Source: Heloderma charlesbogerti
Lineage: Eukaryota > Chordata > Lepidosauria > Squamata > Helodermatidae
Length of the DNA stretch: 64,000 nt
NCBI GenBank assembly: GCA_026122225.1
Contig: JANEZZ010002201.1
Coordinates: 1,634,778-1,698,777 of the forward strand
Reading direction: 5' to 3'
In this document: one piece after another, positions 54,552 through 64,000 of the stretch
Layout of the letters: each line of letters begins with the position of its first letter
How positions within the stretch are numbered: position 1 is the stretch's first letter
Notes under the pieces: model-generated
The model's input: the letters and a program-made list of their open reading frames with translations, nothing else
The model's database searches: none
What the model was told of the DNA's origin: nothing
Made by a program: the position numbers and the translations under genes

Positions 54552-55407
54552 TAGGGATGTACAAAAGTCACTTACCTTTCACGAAATTTGCTTCGCGGTA
54601 GGGGGGAGGCGCTCCATCCCTCTCCCCGAAATTCTGGCCGGGGGGGAGGTGCCCCGTCCCTCCCCCCTGAAATGCTGGCTGGGGGGGAGGTGCCCCGTCC
54701 CTCCCCCAAAAAAATTCTGGCCGGGGGGGAGGCACCCTGTCCCTCCCGCTGCGAATCCTGGCTGGCCGGGAACGCAAATGGCGGTGGCCGTAGCTGCCGC
54801 CATTTGCATCCCTACATTCAGCCATGATAGGCTACGTAAATGTTTATGTAGCCTATCACAGCGCCCATGGGCGCCGCCATTTGCGTTCCTTATTTTGGCA
54901 CATGTAGTCTACGTAAACGATTACGTAGACGACGGTGAAATACGCTATTTGCGTTCCCCTTATTTTCGCCATAGTCTACGTAAATGTTTACATAGACTAC
55001 ACGTGCCAAAATAAGGAAAGCAAATGGTGGCGCCCATGGGAGCCGCCATTTGCGTACACGCGCTTTTTTTTCTTTTTTTCACTCAGCCATGATAGGCTAC
55101 GTAAAAATCTACGTAGCCTATCACGGTATTTTTTGAAAATCTAGCCGTGATAGGCTACGTAAATCTTTACGTAGCCTATCACATTTTTTTTTTTTTTACT
55201 GGAAAGGGTGGCGGCGGCAGCCGGTTGGAAGACCGGCTGCCACAGCCGCTGCTGCCGAACCGCCACCGAACCGTCGCTGGAGCTGCCTCCGGAGCCGCCT
55301 CCGCCAGGGACATTCACCAAAGGTAAGTCCCGTCCCGGGTTGGGGGGGGCAGACCGTTTCGCCACCAATTTCGCCAAGATTTGTGGCAAAATTCTCTGAC
55401 ATCCCTA
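54552..55407. mobile_element. hairpin-array hAT-like element, copy 9 (B...A), TSD
   Basis: Starts with end B (TAGGGATGTACAAAAGTCAC, then ttacct) and finishes with inverted end A (aaaattctctgacatcccta). Exact TSD CAAGCAAC (54544-54551, 55408-55415). Three GATAGGCTACGTAA palindromes (about 54826, 55090, 55147), plus CCATAGTCTACGTAAATG and ATGGCGG hairpins. It uses the same CR1 position as copy 6 but in opposite orientation. Confidence 0.94.
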
Positions 55408-55765
55408 CAAGCAACAAAGGAAGAGTACAGGCAGATAGCACAAAATTGCAGGGATGGCGTCAGGAAGGCTAAAGTTGAGAATGAGCTGAGGTTAGTGAGG
55501 GATGCTAAAAGCAACAAAAAGGCTTTCTTCAGCTACGTGCACAGTAAAAGATAGAAGAAAGAAATAGTAGTTCACCTATTAAATAAGGATGACAAAATGA
55601 TAACAGATGACAAAGAAAAGGAAGAAGTGTTCAGTCTTCCCCCCAAAGAGGGTCTATGACCCCCCTGGGAAAGGCAAAATACAAAGTTTTCCCTATCTTC
55701 AGGTTGTAACAAAGTTGTCCCTATCTTCAAAAAGGGTAAAAAGGAGGAACCTGAGGACTACAGAC
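55408..55765 (+). pseudogene. CR1 ORF2 linker and start of RT, decayed
   Basis: From KEEYRQIAQNCRDGVRKAK through NELRLVRDAKSNKKAFFSYV, a stop (tag near 55551), KKEIVVHLLNKDDKMITDDK, and then a deleted stretch that joins VYDPPGKGK-like sequence to VPIFKKGKKEEPEDYR. Ends at the copy 10 insertion. Confidence 0.85.
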
Positions 55766-56287
55766 TAGGGATGTATGAAAGTTCCGCCACGGATCTCGGG
55801 GAGGCCGAATGCCAGTGCAGAAATCGGTGGCAGAACGGCCCGCCCCCCCCGGGATGGGACTTACCTGGGGCAGATCATCATGGCGGCGGCGGCTCCGGCA
55901 GCGGCTCCGGCGGTGGCCGCCGCTGCCATTTCCAAGTTAAAAAACAAACAAACAAAAAATGATAGGCTACGTAAAGATTTACGTAGCCTATCACGGCTAA
56001 TTTTTAAAAAACACCGTGATAGGTTACGTAAATGTTTATGTAGCCTATCACAGCTGAGTAAAACAAAAAACAAAAAAACGCAAATTTCCTTATTTTGGTA
56101 CGTCTTAGTCTACGTAAACATTTATGTAGACTATGGCGAAAATAAGGGGAACGCAAATAGCGTAGCATTTACGCTATTTGCGTTCACCTTATTTTCACTG
56201 TAGTCTACGTAAATCTTTACGTAAACTACCGGGACCAAATAAGGAACGCAAATGGCGGTGCCCATGGGCACCGCCATTTGCGTATGC

Positions 56288-57445
56288 TAGGGATGGCGGA
56301 GAATTTCTCCCCGAATCTTCGGGAGGCCGAATGCCAACGCATTCGGCCCCCCAAAATTGGTGGGGAAATTCTCCACCGGCCCCCCGCCCCCCCGGGATGG
56401 GACTTACCTCCTGTGAATGTCCCTCCCAGCGGCGGGTCCCGGCGGCGTTTCGGCAGCGTTTCGGCGGGGGCGGGGGCGGCGGCCAGTCTCCCGACCAGCT
56501 GCCGCCGCCGCCATTGCAAAGTAAAAAAGGAAAGGAAAAAAAAAAAGACACCCGTGATAGGCTACGTAACGATTTACGTAGCCTATCACGGCTAGATTTC
56601 CAAAGTCAGCCGTGATAGGCTACGTAAATCGTCACGTAGCCTATCACGGCTGACTTTGGGGAAAAAAAAAGCGCGTACGCAAATGGCGGTGGCCCATGGG
56701 CGCCGCCATTTGCGTTCCTTATTTTGGCATGTCTAGTCTACGTAAAGATTTACGTAGACTAAGGCAAAAATAAGGGAACGCTATTTGCGTTGCCCTTATT
56801 TTCGCTGTAGTCTACGTAAATCTTTACGTAGACTTGTTGTTGTTGTTCAGTCGTTCAGTCGTGTCCAACTCTTCGTGACCCCATGGACCATAGCACGCCA
56901 GGCCTTCCTGTCCTGCGCTCTCTCCCGGAGCATGCTCAAGTTCATATTCATTGCATCCGTGATGCTAACTAGCCATCTCATCCTCTGCCGTCCCCTTCTC
57001 CTTTGCCTTCAGTCTTTCCCAGCATCAGGGTCTTTTCCAGGGAGTTTTCTCTTCGCATTACGTAGACTACACGTGTCAAAATAAGGAACGCAAATGGCGG
57101 TCCCCATGGGAGCCGCCATTTGCCTACGCGCTTTTTTTTTTTTCCCCACAAAGTCACCCGTGATAGGCTACGTGACGATTTACATAGCCTATCACGGCTG
57201 ACTTTGGAAATCTATCCATGATAGGCTACGTAAATTGTTATGTAGCCTATCACGGGTGTGTGTGTGTGTGTGTTTTTACTTTTTTTCATGGCCGGGTAGA
57301 CAGGGCGCTTCTACCCGGCTGAATTTCGCTGGCGAGGGATGGGGCGCCTCCCCCCTCGCCTGAACTTCAGGGGGAGAACCGAAGCGCCTCCCCCCCACCG
57401 TGAAGCAAGCTTCGAGAACAGGTAAGGGACTTTCGCCCATCCCTA
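56288..57445. mobile_element. hairpin-array hAT-like element, copy 11 (A...B), nested, TSD
   Basis: TAGGGATGGCGGAGAATTTC start; end AGGGACTTTCGCCCATCCCTA-type. TSD GCGTATGC (56280-56287) and GCATACGC (57446-57453): the two differ by one CpG transition each from GCGTACGC. Four GATAGGCTACG palindromes (about 56553, 56610, 57169, 57221). It contains a BovB fragment. Confidence 0.9.
56834..57057 (-). mobile_element. BovB 3'-end fragment, TSD, nested in copy 11
   Basis: A 224 bp 5'-truncated BovB (top strand begins ttgttgttgttcagtcgttc). TSD TTACGTAGAC at 56824-56833 and 57058-57067, inside a TAGTCTACGTAAA palindrome of the host element. Confidence 0.92.
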
Positions 57446-57824
57446 GCATACGCGCTTTTTTTTTTTTTTTCCAAAGTCACCCATGATAGGCTACGTAACG
57501 ATTTACGTAGCCTATCATGGCTGACTTTGGCAATCTAGCTGTGATAGGCTAAGTTAATCGTTACGTAGCCCATCACTGGTGTGTGTGGGTTTTTTTACTT
57601 TATTTTGTAATGGTGGCGGCGGCAGCCGGTCAGACGACCGTCCGCCGCCCCCGCCTCTGACGAAACGCCGCCGAACTCCCGCTGGGACCCGCTGCCGAGA
57701 GGGACATTCGAGGGAGGTAAGTCCCATCCGGGGGGGCGGAGAATTTCACCAACAATTTCGGGGGGCTGAATACCTTGGCATTCGGCCTCCCTGAGATTCG
57801 TGGAGAAATTCTCCGCCATCCCTA

Positions 57825-58376
57825 CAACAATGTGATGTGGCTGCAAAAAAGGCCAATGCTCTTTTGGGCTGCATTAATAGAAGCATAGCTTCCAAATCCC
57901 TGGAAGTACAAGTTCCCCTCTACTCAGCACTGGTTAGGCCTCATCTGGACTACTGTGTCCAATTCTGGGCACCGCACTTTAAGAAGGATGCAGGCAAGCT
58001 GGAGCGGGTTCAGAGGAGGGCAACAAAGATGATCAGGGGACTGGAAACAAAGCCCTATGAGGAGAGACTGAAAGAACTGGGCATGTTTAGCCTTGAGAAG
58101 AGAAGACTGAGGGGAGATAAGATAGCACTCTTCAAGTACTTGAAAGGTTGTCACAGAGAGGAATGCCAGGATCTGTTCTCTATCATCCCAGCATGCAGGA
58201 CACGGAATAATGGGCTCAAGTTACAGGAAGCCAGATTCTGGCTGAACATCAGGAAAAATGTCCTGACTGTTAGAGCGATACAACAATGGAACCAATTCCC
58301 TAGGGAGGTGGTGGGCTCTCCCACACTGGAGGCATTCAAGATGAGGCTGGACAGCCATCTGTCAGGGATGCTCTGA
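57825..58376 (+). pseudogene. CR1 ORF2 C-terminal domain, open
   Basis: The frame gives [77 protein letters not shown] and the normal end HLSGML (stop 58374-58376). No disruption is seen in this segment, but it is cut off from the rest of ORF2 by copy 10. Confidence 0.88.
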
Positions 58377-58447
58377 CTTGGATTCCTGCATTGAACAGGA
58401 ATGGTTTTATAGGCCCCTTCCAACCCTACTAGTCTATGATTCTAAGA

Positions 58448-59015
58448 CAGCTGACGCACCAAAGTGGATGTCAGATATTGGTCATGTTGGAGGTGAATTG
58501 AGGCAAAGGACAGTCTAAAGCCCCTAGCACAGTCCCCAAATTGTTTAGACAAGCCTGATCCAGAAGCATTTCTAAGGGTCAGGGAATATTACCTGTCCTG
58601 CTGTTTAAGAGGCTTCTTTGCTGCTCTAAATGATCTCCCTAGAGCTCCCTTACTTTTCAGTTCAGGAGGAGATGACCTTTATGTGATGTTTATTCTCTCC
58701 TCCTGCATTTTGTCATTTGCCAATGGACAGTTTCACTACTATATGCTTCAAACTTCCTGTCCTAGGTCATTATTTTAGGAAGGATAAATATCGAGCTTCA
58801 TTCATTGCTTATGTCCTTTTGCTCATTTTGAATGAGTTCCAATTAAGGGCCTTCCTATATGTCTCCAGGTAACAAAAGGCCATCCATTTTGAACATCAAA
58901 CCCAGACTATAACATGTCTATTACCAGGCACCTGGTTCTTACAACATGACTAGCAATGATCTGTTAACAACTCTGGGATTATCTGACTATCCTTCCCTGC
59001 CCCCCTACATTCAGA
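58448..59015. other. no recognised feature
   Basis: About 570 bp without coding motifs or named repeats. Confidence 0.5.
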
Positions 59016-59026
59016 TTCTAATTCTT

Positions 59027-59192
59027 CTTGTTGTTGTTCAGTCGTTAATTTGTGTCTGACTCTTTGTGACCCCATGGGCCATAGCACGCCAGGCCTTCCT
59101 GTCCTCCGCTCTCTCCCGGAGGGTGCTCAAGTTCATATTCATTGCATCGGTGATGCTATCTAGCCATCTCATCCTCTGCCGTCCCCTTCTCC
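59027..59192 (-). mobile_element. BovB 3'-end fragment, 11 bp TSD
   Basis: A 166 bp 5'-truncated BovB (top strand cttgttgttgttcagtcgtt ... ctcatcctctgccgtcccct). Exact TSD TTCTAATTCTT at 59016-59026 and 59193-59203. Confidence 0.92.
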
Positions 59193-59621
59193 TTCTAATT
59201 CTTAATATACACTAAATACCAAAACATTTCTAAATTCTTCCCTATCCCTTCATATTTGTCTATTGTTATGTTCCATGCAATTTATGAGTGAGTAGCTTGA
59301 CAATTGCAGTCACTGAGTCATAATTTGGGTATTCATGAAACTGCATGGATGGACTATTGAAATGAAATGTCAAGGTAGTTGTGGCAAGAAGTGATGCTTT
59401 GCTATTCTCCCTTTAAGTGTTCCTTGCCCGTGGGAGTGGGCAAAAAAACACCCTACTTATCTGCCAGCCTTGCTAACAAGGCACAGGTGTGGGGGTGGGA
59501 ACATGCAGAAGTGCATGTTGCCCTTGCCAGCTACCCCTTAAAAGGAGGGTCTGAAGCCCATATTGGCAAACTGGGGAGAGCTGAATCTGTGTTGGTCGGG
59601 ACCAAGAGCCTGATGGGAATT

Positions 59622-59708
59622 ATTTGACTTGAATTCCTGCACTGAGCAGGGGGTTGGACTCGATGGCCTTGTAGGCCCCTTCCAACCCTACTCTTCTATG
59701 ATTCTCTG
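59622..59708 (+). mobile_element. CR1 3'-end fragment
   Basis: ttgacttgaattcctgcact, gggggttggactcgatggcc and cttctatgattctctga match the 3' end of the CR1 copies. Short and 5'-truncated. Confidence 0.85.
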
Positions 59709-60016
59709 ATTTGGTATTGACGCCTCCAGTTAGAAAGGCAGTTAGCAGACGAAAACAAAAGGCAGAACAGAATGAGTATTTACTAGTCCCACATGCACAC
59801 AAGGCTAACAAAAAAGAGACCACACCCTTCTTTAGTGAAGAAAGGTAAAAAAGTTTACTCACAATATTCTTGCATATATTAATGCAGGTACAGAACACAG
59901 TTTGTTCAAAACAGTTTGTTCAGTCCATTTGTGTTCTAGAACACTGACAGGAGTGAGAGAACAAACACATCTGCTCCCAGCAATGGTGGAAGTCAGGGGA
60001 GGAGCAAAAGGAAAAA

Positions 60017-60017
60017 A

Positions 60018-60102
<85 letters not shown>

Positions 60103-60216
60103 GGGGGGGGGTGTGGGGGGGGGGGTGGGGGGGTTGTGGGGGGGGGGGTGTGGGGGGTGGTGGGGGTGGATGTATTGGGGGGGGGGGGGGAGTGGGGTGG
60201 GGGTGGGGGGGGGGGG
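60017..60216. repeat. poly-G tract, probable sequencing or assembly artefact
   Basis: About 85 consecutive G, then G runs broken by single T, A or C up to about 60216. Frames opened here encode only glycine or proline runs. The following sequence (about 60340-60500) is unusually rich in ccacccc runs. I do not treat this as biological structure without read support. Confidence 0.7.
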
Positions 60217-60723
60217 TTGAAAAGTACATAAAAAACAACAGTAAGACAGTCATAGTGAGAGTAAAAAGTCATCTCGTTTAATAAAAACCTAAGCAAATCA
60301 AACAACTAATCCATTACAAAACAGCTTACAGAAGTCAAGAACCCAGCCAAGACCAATAACCCACCCCCAAACATAAAACCAACCCCGTGCACCACCAAAT
60401 CCCAAATATTATTATTTCGCCAATCATATAATTTGAAAATTCAATAGCCCCACCCCAACCCCCACACCACCCACCCCCATCACTGGACGTAGACACAATC
60501 GGAGGAAATGAGAAGAAACACAATCAAGACCTACTCAGCAGCACGTAGAGCCACGTCGCACCAGACCGCATAGATTGCCTAAATATATGTTGAGGTGCAT
60601 GAACCCCGAGGCAAAAGCACTTTGAAATATTAGTTATAATATGATGTAAGAAATGCAACATCAACAAAATTTTTTATTTTAAAGTTAGTTTGCCTCTGCT
60701 GGTCTGCATTTAAGCAAACTGAC

Positions 60724-61851
60724 TAGAGATGTGAAGGCCTGGAAAACAACTGGCAATTTTGGGGGGAAACCGGGATTTCCCCCCATTTTTTCCCCCAAGG
60801 ACAATTTTTCTTTTCTCCCCCCCCCGCCCCCAAATGGGAAAAATTGAATAACTTTGGATTATGAAATATTTTCTTTTGGAATTTAAGACAATGTGTTTAT
60901 ATACTGTTATCAAGCCTTTACTCCCCTGCCAATATTTTTTTAAATATGATGTGATAAGAAGACTTTTATAGAAAGACTAGAGATGTAAAATGTCTAGAAA
61001 TAATGATGACGCCATGGGGCGAAATGTTTTTTAATCCTCTCTGGAAAATTCTCAGCATAGTTATTTCTTCCATTTCTTATTCAAATTATTGATACAATGT
61101 ATCTATTACTGATAAACATTTTGGGATGCTCCAAGGCATGCTCAGTTTCCCAACATGTGAATAGAGTCACCATATCACAATATGAAAGAAAACGTACATT
61201 CTTGACATTTTGGATTTTGTTCTACAGAGTCCTATGTTTCTGGGCTTGTCTTCCTCTGCCTCCGGTACTTTCTGCTTCTTCTGGCTTCTAGGATGATTCA
61301 TATGTTTCAGGGACTACTTGCTGAAGTTCCCTCTGGTCAAGCATAAACTAGGAACCTAAAATATGTCACGTATAACTTGGTTTGCCCATAAAATTAATGA
61401 TGTTTGTTATATTAAATTTTTAAAGTATAGTTTATTCAGACAATAATTACAAATTTACTAAGTTCGCTTTTTAAAGTTTTCAAATATAATTTGAATAATA
61501 ATATTTGATAATTTTATGAGCAAGCCAAGTTATACATAATATAACTTTAGGAACATAAAGGCTGCTTTACGTTCCTAAAGCAGCCTTCCCCACCTGGTGT
61601 CCTCCAGATGCTTTGGACTACAATGGCCAGCATTCCTGACCATTGGCCATCCTGCCTAAGGCTGATAAGAGCTGAAGTCCAAAATATCTAGAGGGCACCA
61701 GGTTGGGGAAGGCTGTCCCAAGTAGATCTGTAAGGAGTGCTTAAACGATATTGCTTATTTTTCAATTTCCCCCAAATTTCCATTTTTCCCTGAACCCCCC
61801 CCCCCCGCTTTTTTCAGTGGCTTCAAATTTTCTGGAAATTTTACATCTCTA
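60724..61851. mobile_element. hAT-like element, 1.1 kb, 8 bp TSD
   Basis: TAGAGATGTGAAGGCC at the left and ATTTTACATCTCTA at the right form terminal inverted repeats. Flanks AAACTGAC (60716-60723) and AAACTGAA (61852-61859) match at 7 of 8 positions. Sub-terminal blocks ggaaaacaactggcaatttt and tttcagtggcttcaaatttt, and C/G runs at both sides (60817, 61795), are roughly inverted. AT-rich interior without a transposase frame. Confidence 0.72.
61581..61716. mobile_element. palindromic hAT MITE, nested
   Basis: CAGCCTTCCCCACCTGGTGT, cctccagatgctttggacta pairs with gtccaaaatatctagagggc, accaggttggggaaggctg. Same family as 4897-5036. Inserted in the 60724-61851 element. Confidence 0.8.
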
Positions 61852-61859
61852 AAACTGAA

Positions 61860-63002
61860 CTGATTCACACTTCCTGGACTAATACATTTCCTTCGGTTTT
61901 CCTACTGAATTTTGCGATATTATTTGTGGCTTTAAAACATACCAAAATAGTTTGGGATAAAATACATTAAATATAATGCACATTTCCAAAAATCACAGAT
62001 TGATGTGGAAACGGGATGAAAAGGATTTATGCAAAACTCACATGGACTGGAAATAGATGGATCTGTCCATCCCTAAACTATAGAGAGACAGTAAATGGTA
62101 AACACCACTTAGGAGATGCCATGAAGAGAGACATGGCCTCTGTGATCTGCTCCAAGTCCCACCCCTATGAAGCCAACCATGGCAATTGACTGGCCCTGGG
62201 GTTGAGCATGTGTTGCAGTATGGCCAAGAAGCAGGCCAGCATGGATCGCTGCATGGCTGCTCCAGGAGCATGCATGCCCCTCCTGCTGGACCACTGAGTG
62301 GCAATCAAAAATGGGTGTTCCCCTTAAGCAGAGACCCAGGGCTTCTGCCAATGAAGAAACCAATGGAGGCAAGTTCATAGAATCTATTTTACTCTACACC
62401 CAAGTAGTCCTGAAGCAGGTGTTCATAGATATGGCTGGAAGCCATTCCGACAATTACAGGTGCCCTTTCCTGAGCCGGGGTGCTGTAATATAACGCTACC
62501 CCAAATAATAGAGCTCCAAATATTAACATTGTATAAAACATTTGTATTGAATTCTGCCTATTGAACATTACAGAATGCTTTATCCTTTTGATTTGCACTG
62601 GTAGGAATATGCTGCAAGGCATCCCCATGATCATCTGGTTCATGCAGAACGTTGTTTTTCTACGTGTATTTGGGATGGCCAATCACCAAGGTCTCCATGA
62701 TACAGCCACTACTACGGTAGAAATTGCAAATATCACATATGGAGACACCGGTTCACACAAACAGTGCATTTGTGTAGGCTTGGCCTGGCTGATAGTCCAA
62801 TGGTCTCTCCTTATATTCCTAAGGCAATTACAAGGGGGCTGCCAATATGTATACATTTGCTGTTGGCAAGACAGGCACCAGGATGTGTGAGGGCCCTGGG
62901 CAAGATGCCTTTTGCCCCCCACACCAGGTGGCTCCCTTATGAGCTTATCAGGAGGCAGAGGGTGGGTGTTGGGCAGCCCAGCTCGGATAAGAGAAGCACT
63001 AT
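61860..63002. other. no recognised feature
   Basis: About 1.1 kb. Several frames of 60-110 codons exist on both strands, with no motif I recognise. Confidence 0.45.
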
Positions 63003-63117
63003 GTAAAGCAGCTGCAACAGCTGCTGCTTTTTCACTTCCCCAGAATGCCTCTGGGCCTACTTTGAGGCCCAGAAGCATTCTGGGGAAATGAAAATTACAG
63101 TGGCTGCAGTTGCTACA
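63003..63117. repeat. short inverted-repeat element
   Basis: gcagctgcaacagctgctgc, ttccccagaatgcctctggg pairs with cccagaagcattctggggaa, cagtggctgcagttgctac. A hairpin-forming, MITE-like unit. Confidence 0.65.
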
Positions 63118-64000
63118 CCCAGCATTTATCTTCAGAACATCAGGCCTAACAAGTAATAAATAATAAAATAATAAAAACAGAAAGAAAAAGAAAGGGGTGT
63201 TGGCATCTAAGAGTTTCAAATGGATTTCAATAAGCCTTAGTTATTAGCATTACTGAACATTATTCCTTCATCTACAGAGACTAGCAATACTTTGTTCCAG
63301 CACAGATAGCACAATGGAGGCCTCCATATTCTTTTCTGAACAAGAAACCCATTGGCTAATGGAGCATAACAGAGAGCTCACTGTAATGACCATCCAAATA
63401 GAAATAATCCCGCTGAGTTCAATGGGCTCTGGACAGGGAGCATTTCCAATGGGTGGAGCTCTATGGCCAACTTAAGATCATCACAAAAACCTTTCATTGC
63501 TTTGCTGCATTAGTATTCATATTGCATGCTGATGGTTTGCATAGGTAATTGTAACTGGCAAGTGTAAATATTTTAGCAGAGCAATTAAGCAAATATATCA
63601 CTGCTGCACGCAGTTGAACATTCATAAGGATGATACGTTTTATATTATTAGCATCTGTTGTGGTTTGGTTCATATGCTGTGAGTTGAGAGCTGATAAATT
63701 CCATCTTTCTTCTGCGTGTTCCTTGGGCTTTTTCTTGGGCGTCTGTGTCCTGCGCAAGGGAGGGTAGCCTGTAACAGAAGTCTTGCCCATTCTTCCTACC
63801 GGGAAAGGGAAAAACAACATGTCCACTCTGGATTGTCTGCTGAAAAATGGCTGCATGGAGTCTCACCTTCTGGGTGGTGGGTCCCATTGCTTACTCCTTC
63901 CAGGTTTAAGCCCCTGCTCTAATGACGTAAGGTATATATAGGTTAAGCAAAAATGACTGAGATCAGTGTTCGGCTTACATATCTCAAGTAGAAGGTAAAC
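63118..64000. other. no recognised feature
   Basis: Only short frames; no gene or repeat that I can support. Confidence 0.5.

Larger units (their letters stand above)
55766..57824. mobile_element. hairpin-array hAT-like element, copy 10, composite host
   Basis: Outer element 55766-56287 plus 57446-57824 (about 900 bp net). The left end TAGGGATGTATGAAAGTTCC has B-like then A-like sequence; the right end is inverted A (gagaaattctccgccatccc). Flanks ctacagac and caacaatg do not match, and CR1 RT sequence is missing between them. Outer palindromes at about 55962, 56020, 57484 and 57541. It hosts copy 11 in a GCGTACGC palindrome. Confidence 0.85.
52655..58447 (+). mobile_element. CR1 LINE, 5'-truncated, with three hairpin-array insertions
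   Basis: Begins upstream of ORF2 (ggggtaacaatggacgaagg, matching 40438-40457) and ends with a worn CR1 terminus (ctactagtctatgattctaa, 58427-58446). Insertions: copy 8 (53198-54021), copy 9 (54552-55407) and the composite copy 10 (55766-57824). Total CR1 sequence is about 2.0 kb; a large part of the RT is missing at the last insertion. Confidence 0.92.

Noticed and set aside
59902..60305. Glycine-rich and proline-rich frames
   Set aside because: They are translations of the poly-G tract and have no other content.
62389..62890. Frames of about 100 codons with hydrophobic segments on both strands
   Set aside because: No recognisable family motif, no matching exons or splice context; probably chance.

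Overview
This 64 kb window comes from a vertebrate nuclear genome, most probably a squamate reptile (lizard or snake). The evidence is the repeat content: BovB/RTE, CR1 and L2 non-LTR retrotransposons together, a tRNA-derived SINE, a 5S-rRNA-headed SINE, a tyrosine-recombinase (DIRS-type) retroelement and many hAT-type DNA transposons. I recognise no host protein-coding exon, no functional tRNA or rRNA gene and no CRISPR. The window is intergenic DNA built of nested transposable elements; the only long intact reading frame is a BovB polyprotein.

Layout. 1-9 kb: L2 3' end, 5S-CR1 SINE, 5'-truncated CR1 on the minus strand, several palindromic MITEs. 9-13 kb: a hairpin-array hAT element inside a smaller hAT MITE, more MITEs. 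14.15-17.95 kb: an essentially full-length minus-strand L2 with a 10 bp target-site duplication (TSD) and a 110 bp monomer array in its 5' region. 18-23 kb: SINE, nested palindromes, minisatellite, L2 end. 23-28 kb: old CR1 hit by a hAT element and by a 3.2 kb BovB (frameshifted), then a hAT-transposase-like ORF. 31.3-34.9 kb: 5' part of a tyrosine-recombinase retroelement, cut off by a hairpin-array hAT. 37-44.5 kb: old CR1-like LINE, then a nearly full-length CR1 with ORF1 (esterase) and ORF2, interrupted by a hairpin-array element and a solo LTR. 45.4-51.4 kb: remnant hAT carrying a hairpin-array element and a full-length, open BovB (1047 codons). 52.7-58.4 kb: a second CR1 broken by three hairpin-array insertions, one containing another hairpin-array element that itself holds a BovB fragment. 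59-64 kb: small LINE ends, a 200 bp poly-G tract that looks like a sequencing artefact, and a 1.1 kb hAT.

The most distinctive object is a non-autonomous hAT-like family, eleven copies here. It has TAGGGATG/CATCCCTA ends and 8 bp TSDs (six convincing cases). Most bodies are strings of near-perfect palindromes: about 28 of a 36 bp GATAGGCTACGTAA type, plus GCAAATGGCGGC types. A consensus-like 5' splice donor (AGGTAAGT) faces outward near each end. Two copies sit at the homologous nucleotide of two different CR1 elements in opposite orientation, and three copies have unmatched flanks with missing target sequence, suggesting recombination between copies.

Coordinates of decayed repeats are approximate to a few bases unless a TSD fixes them. 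Family names are from motif recognition, not from a database search.
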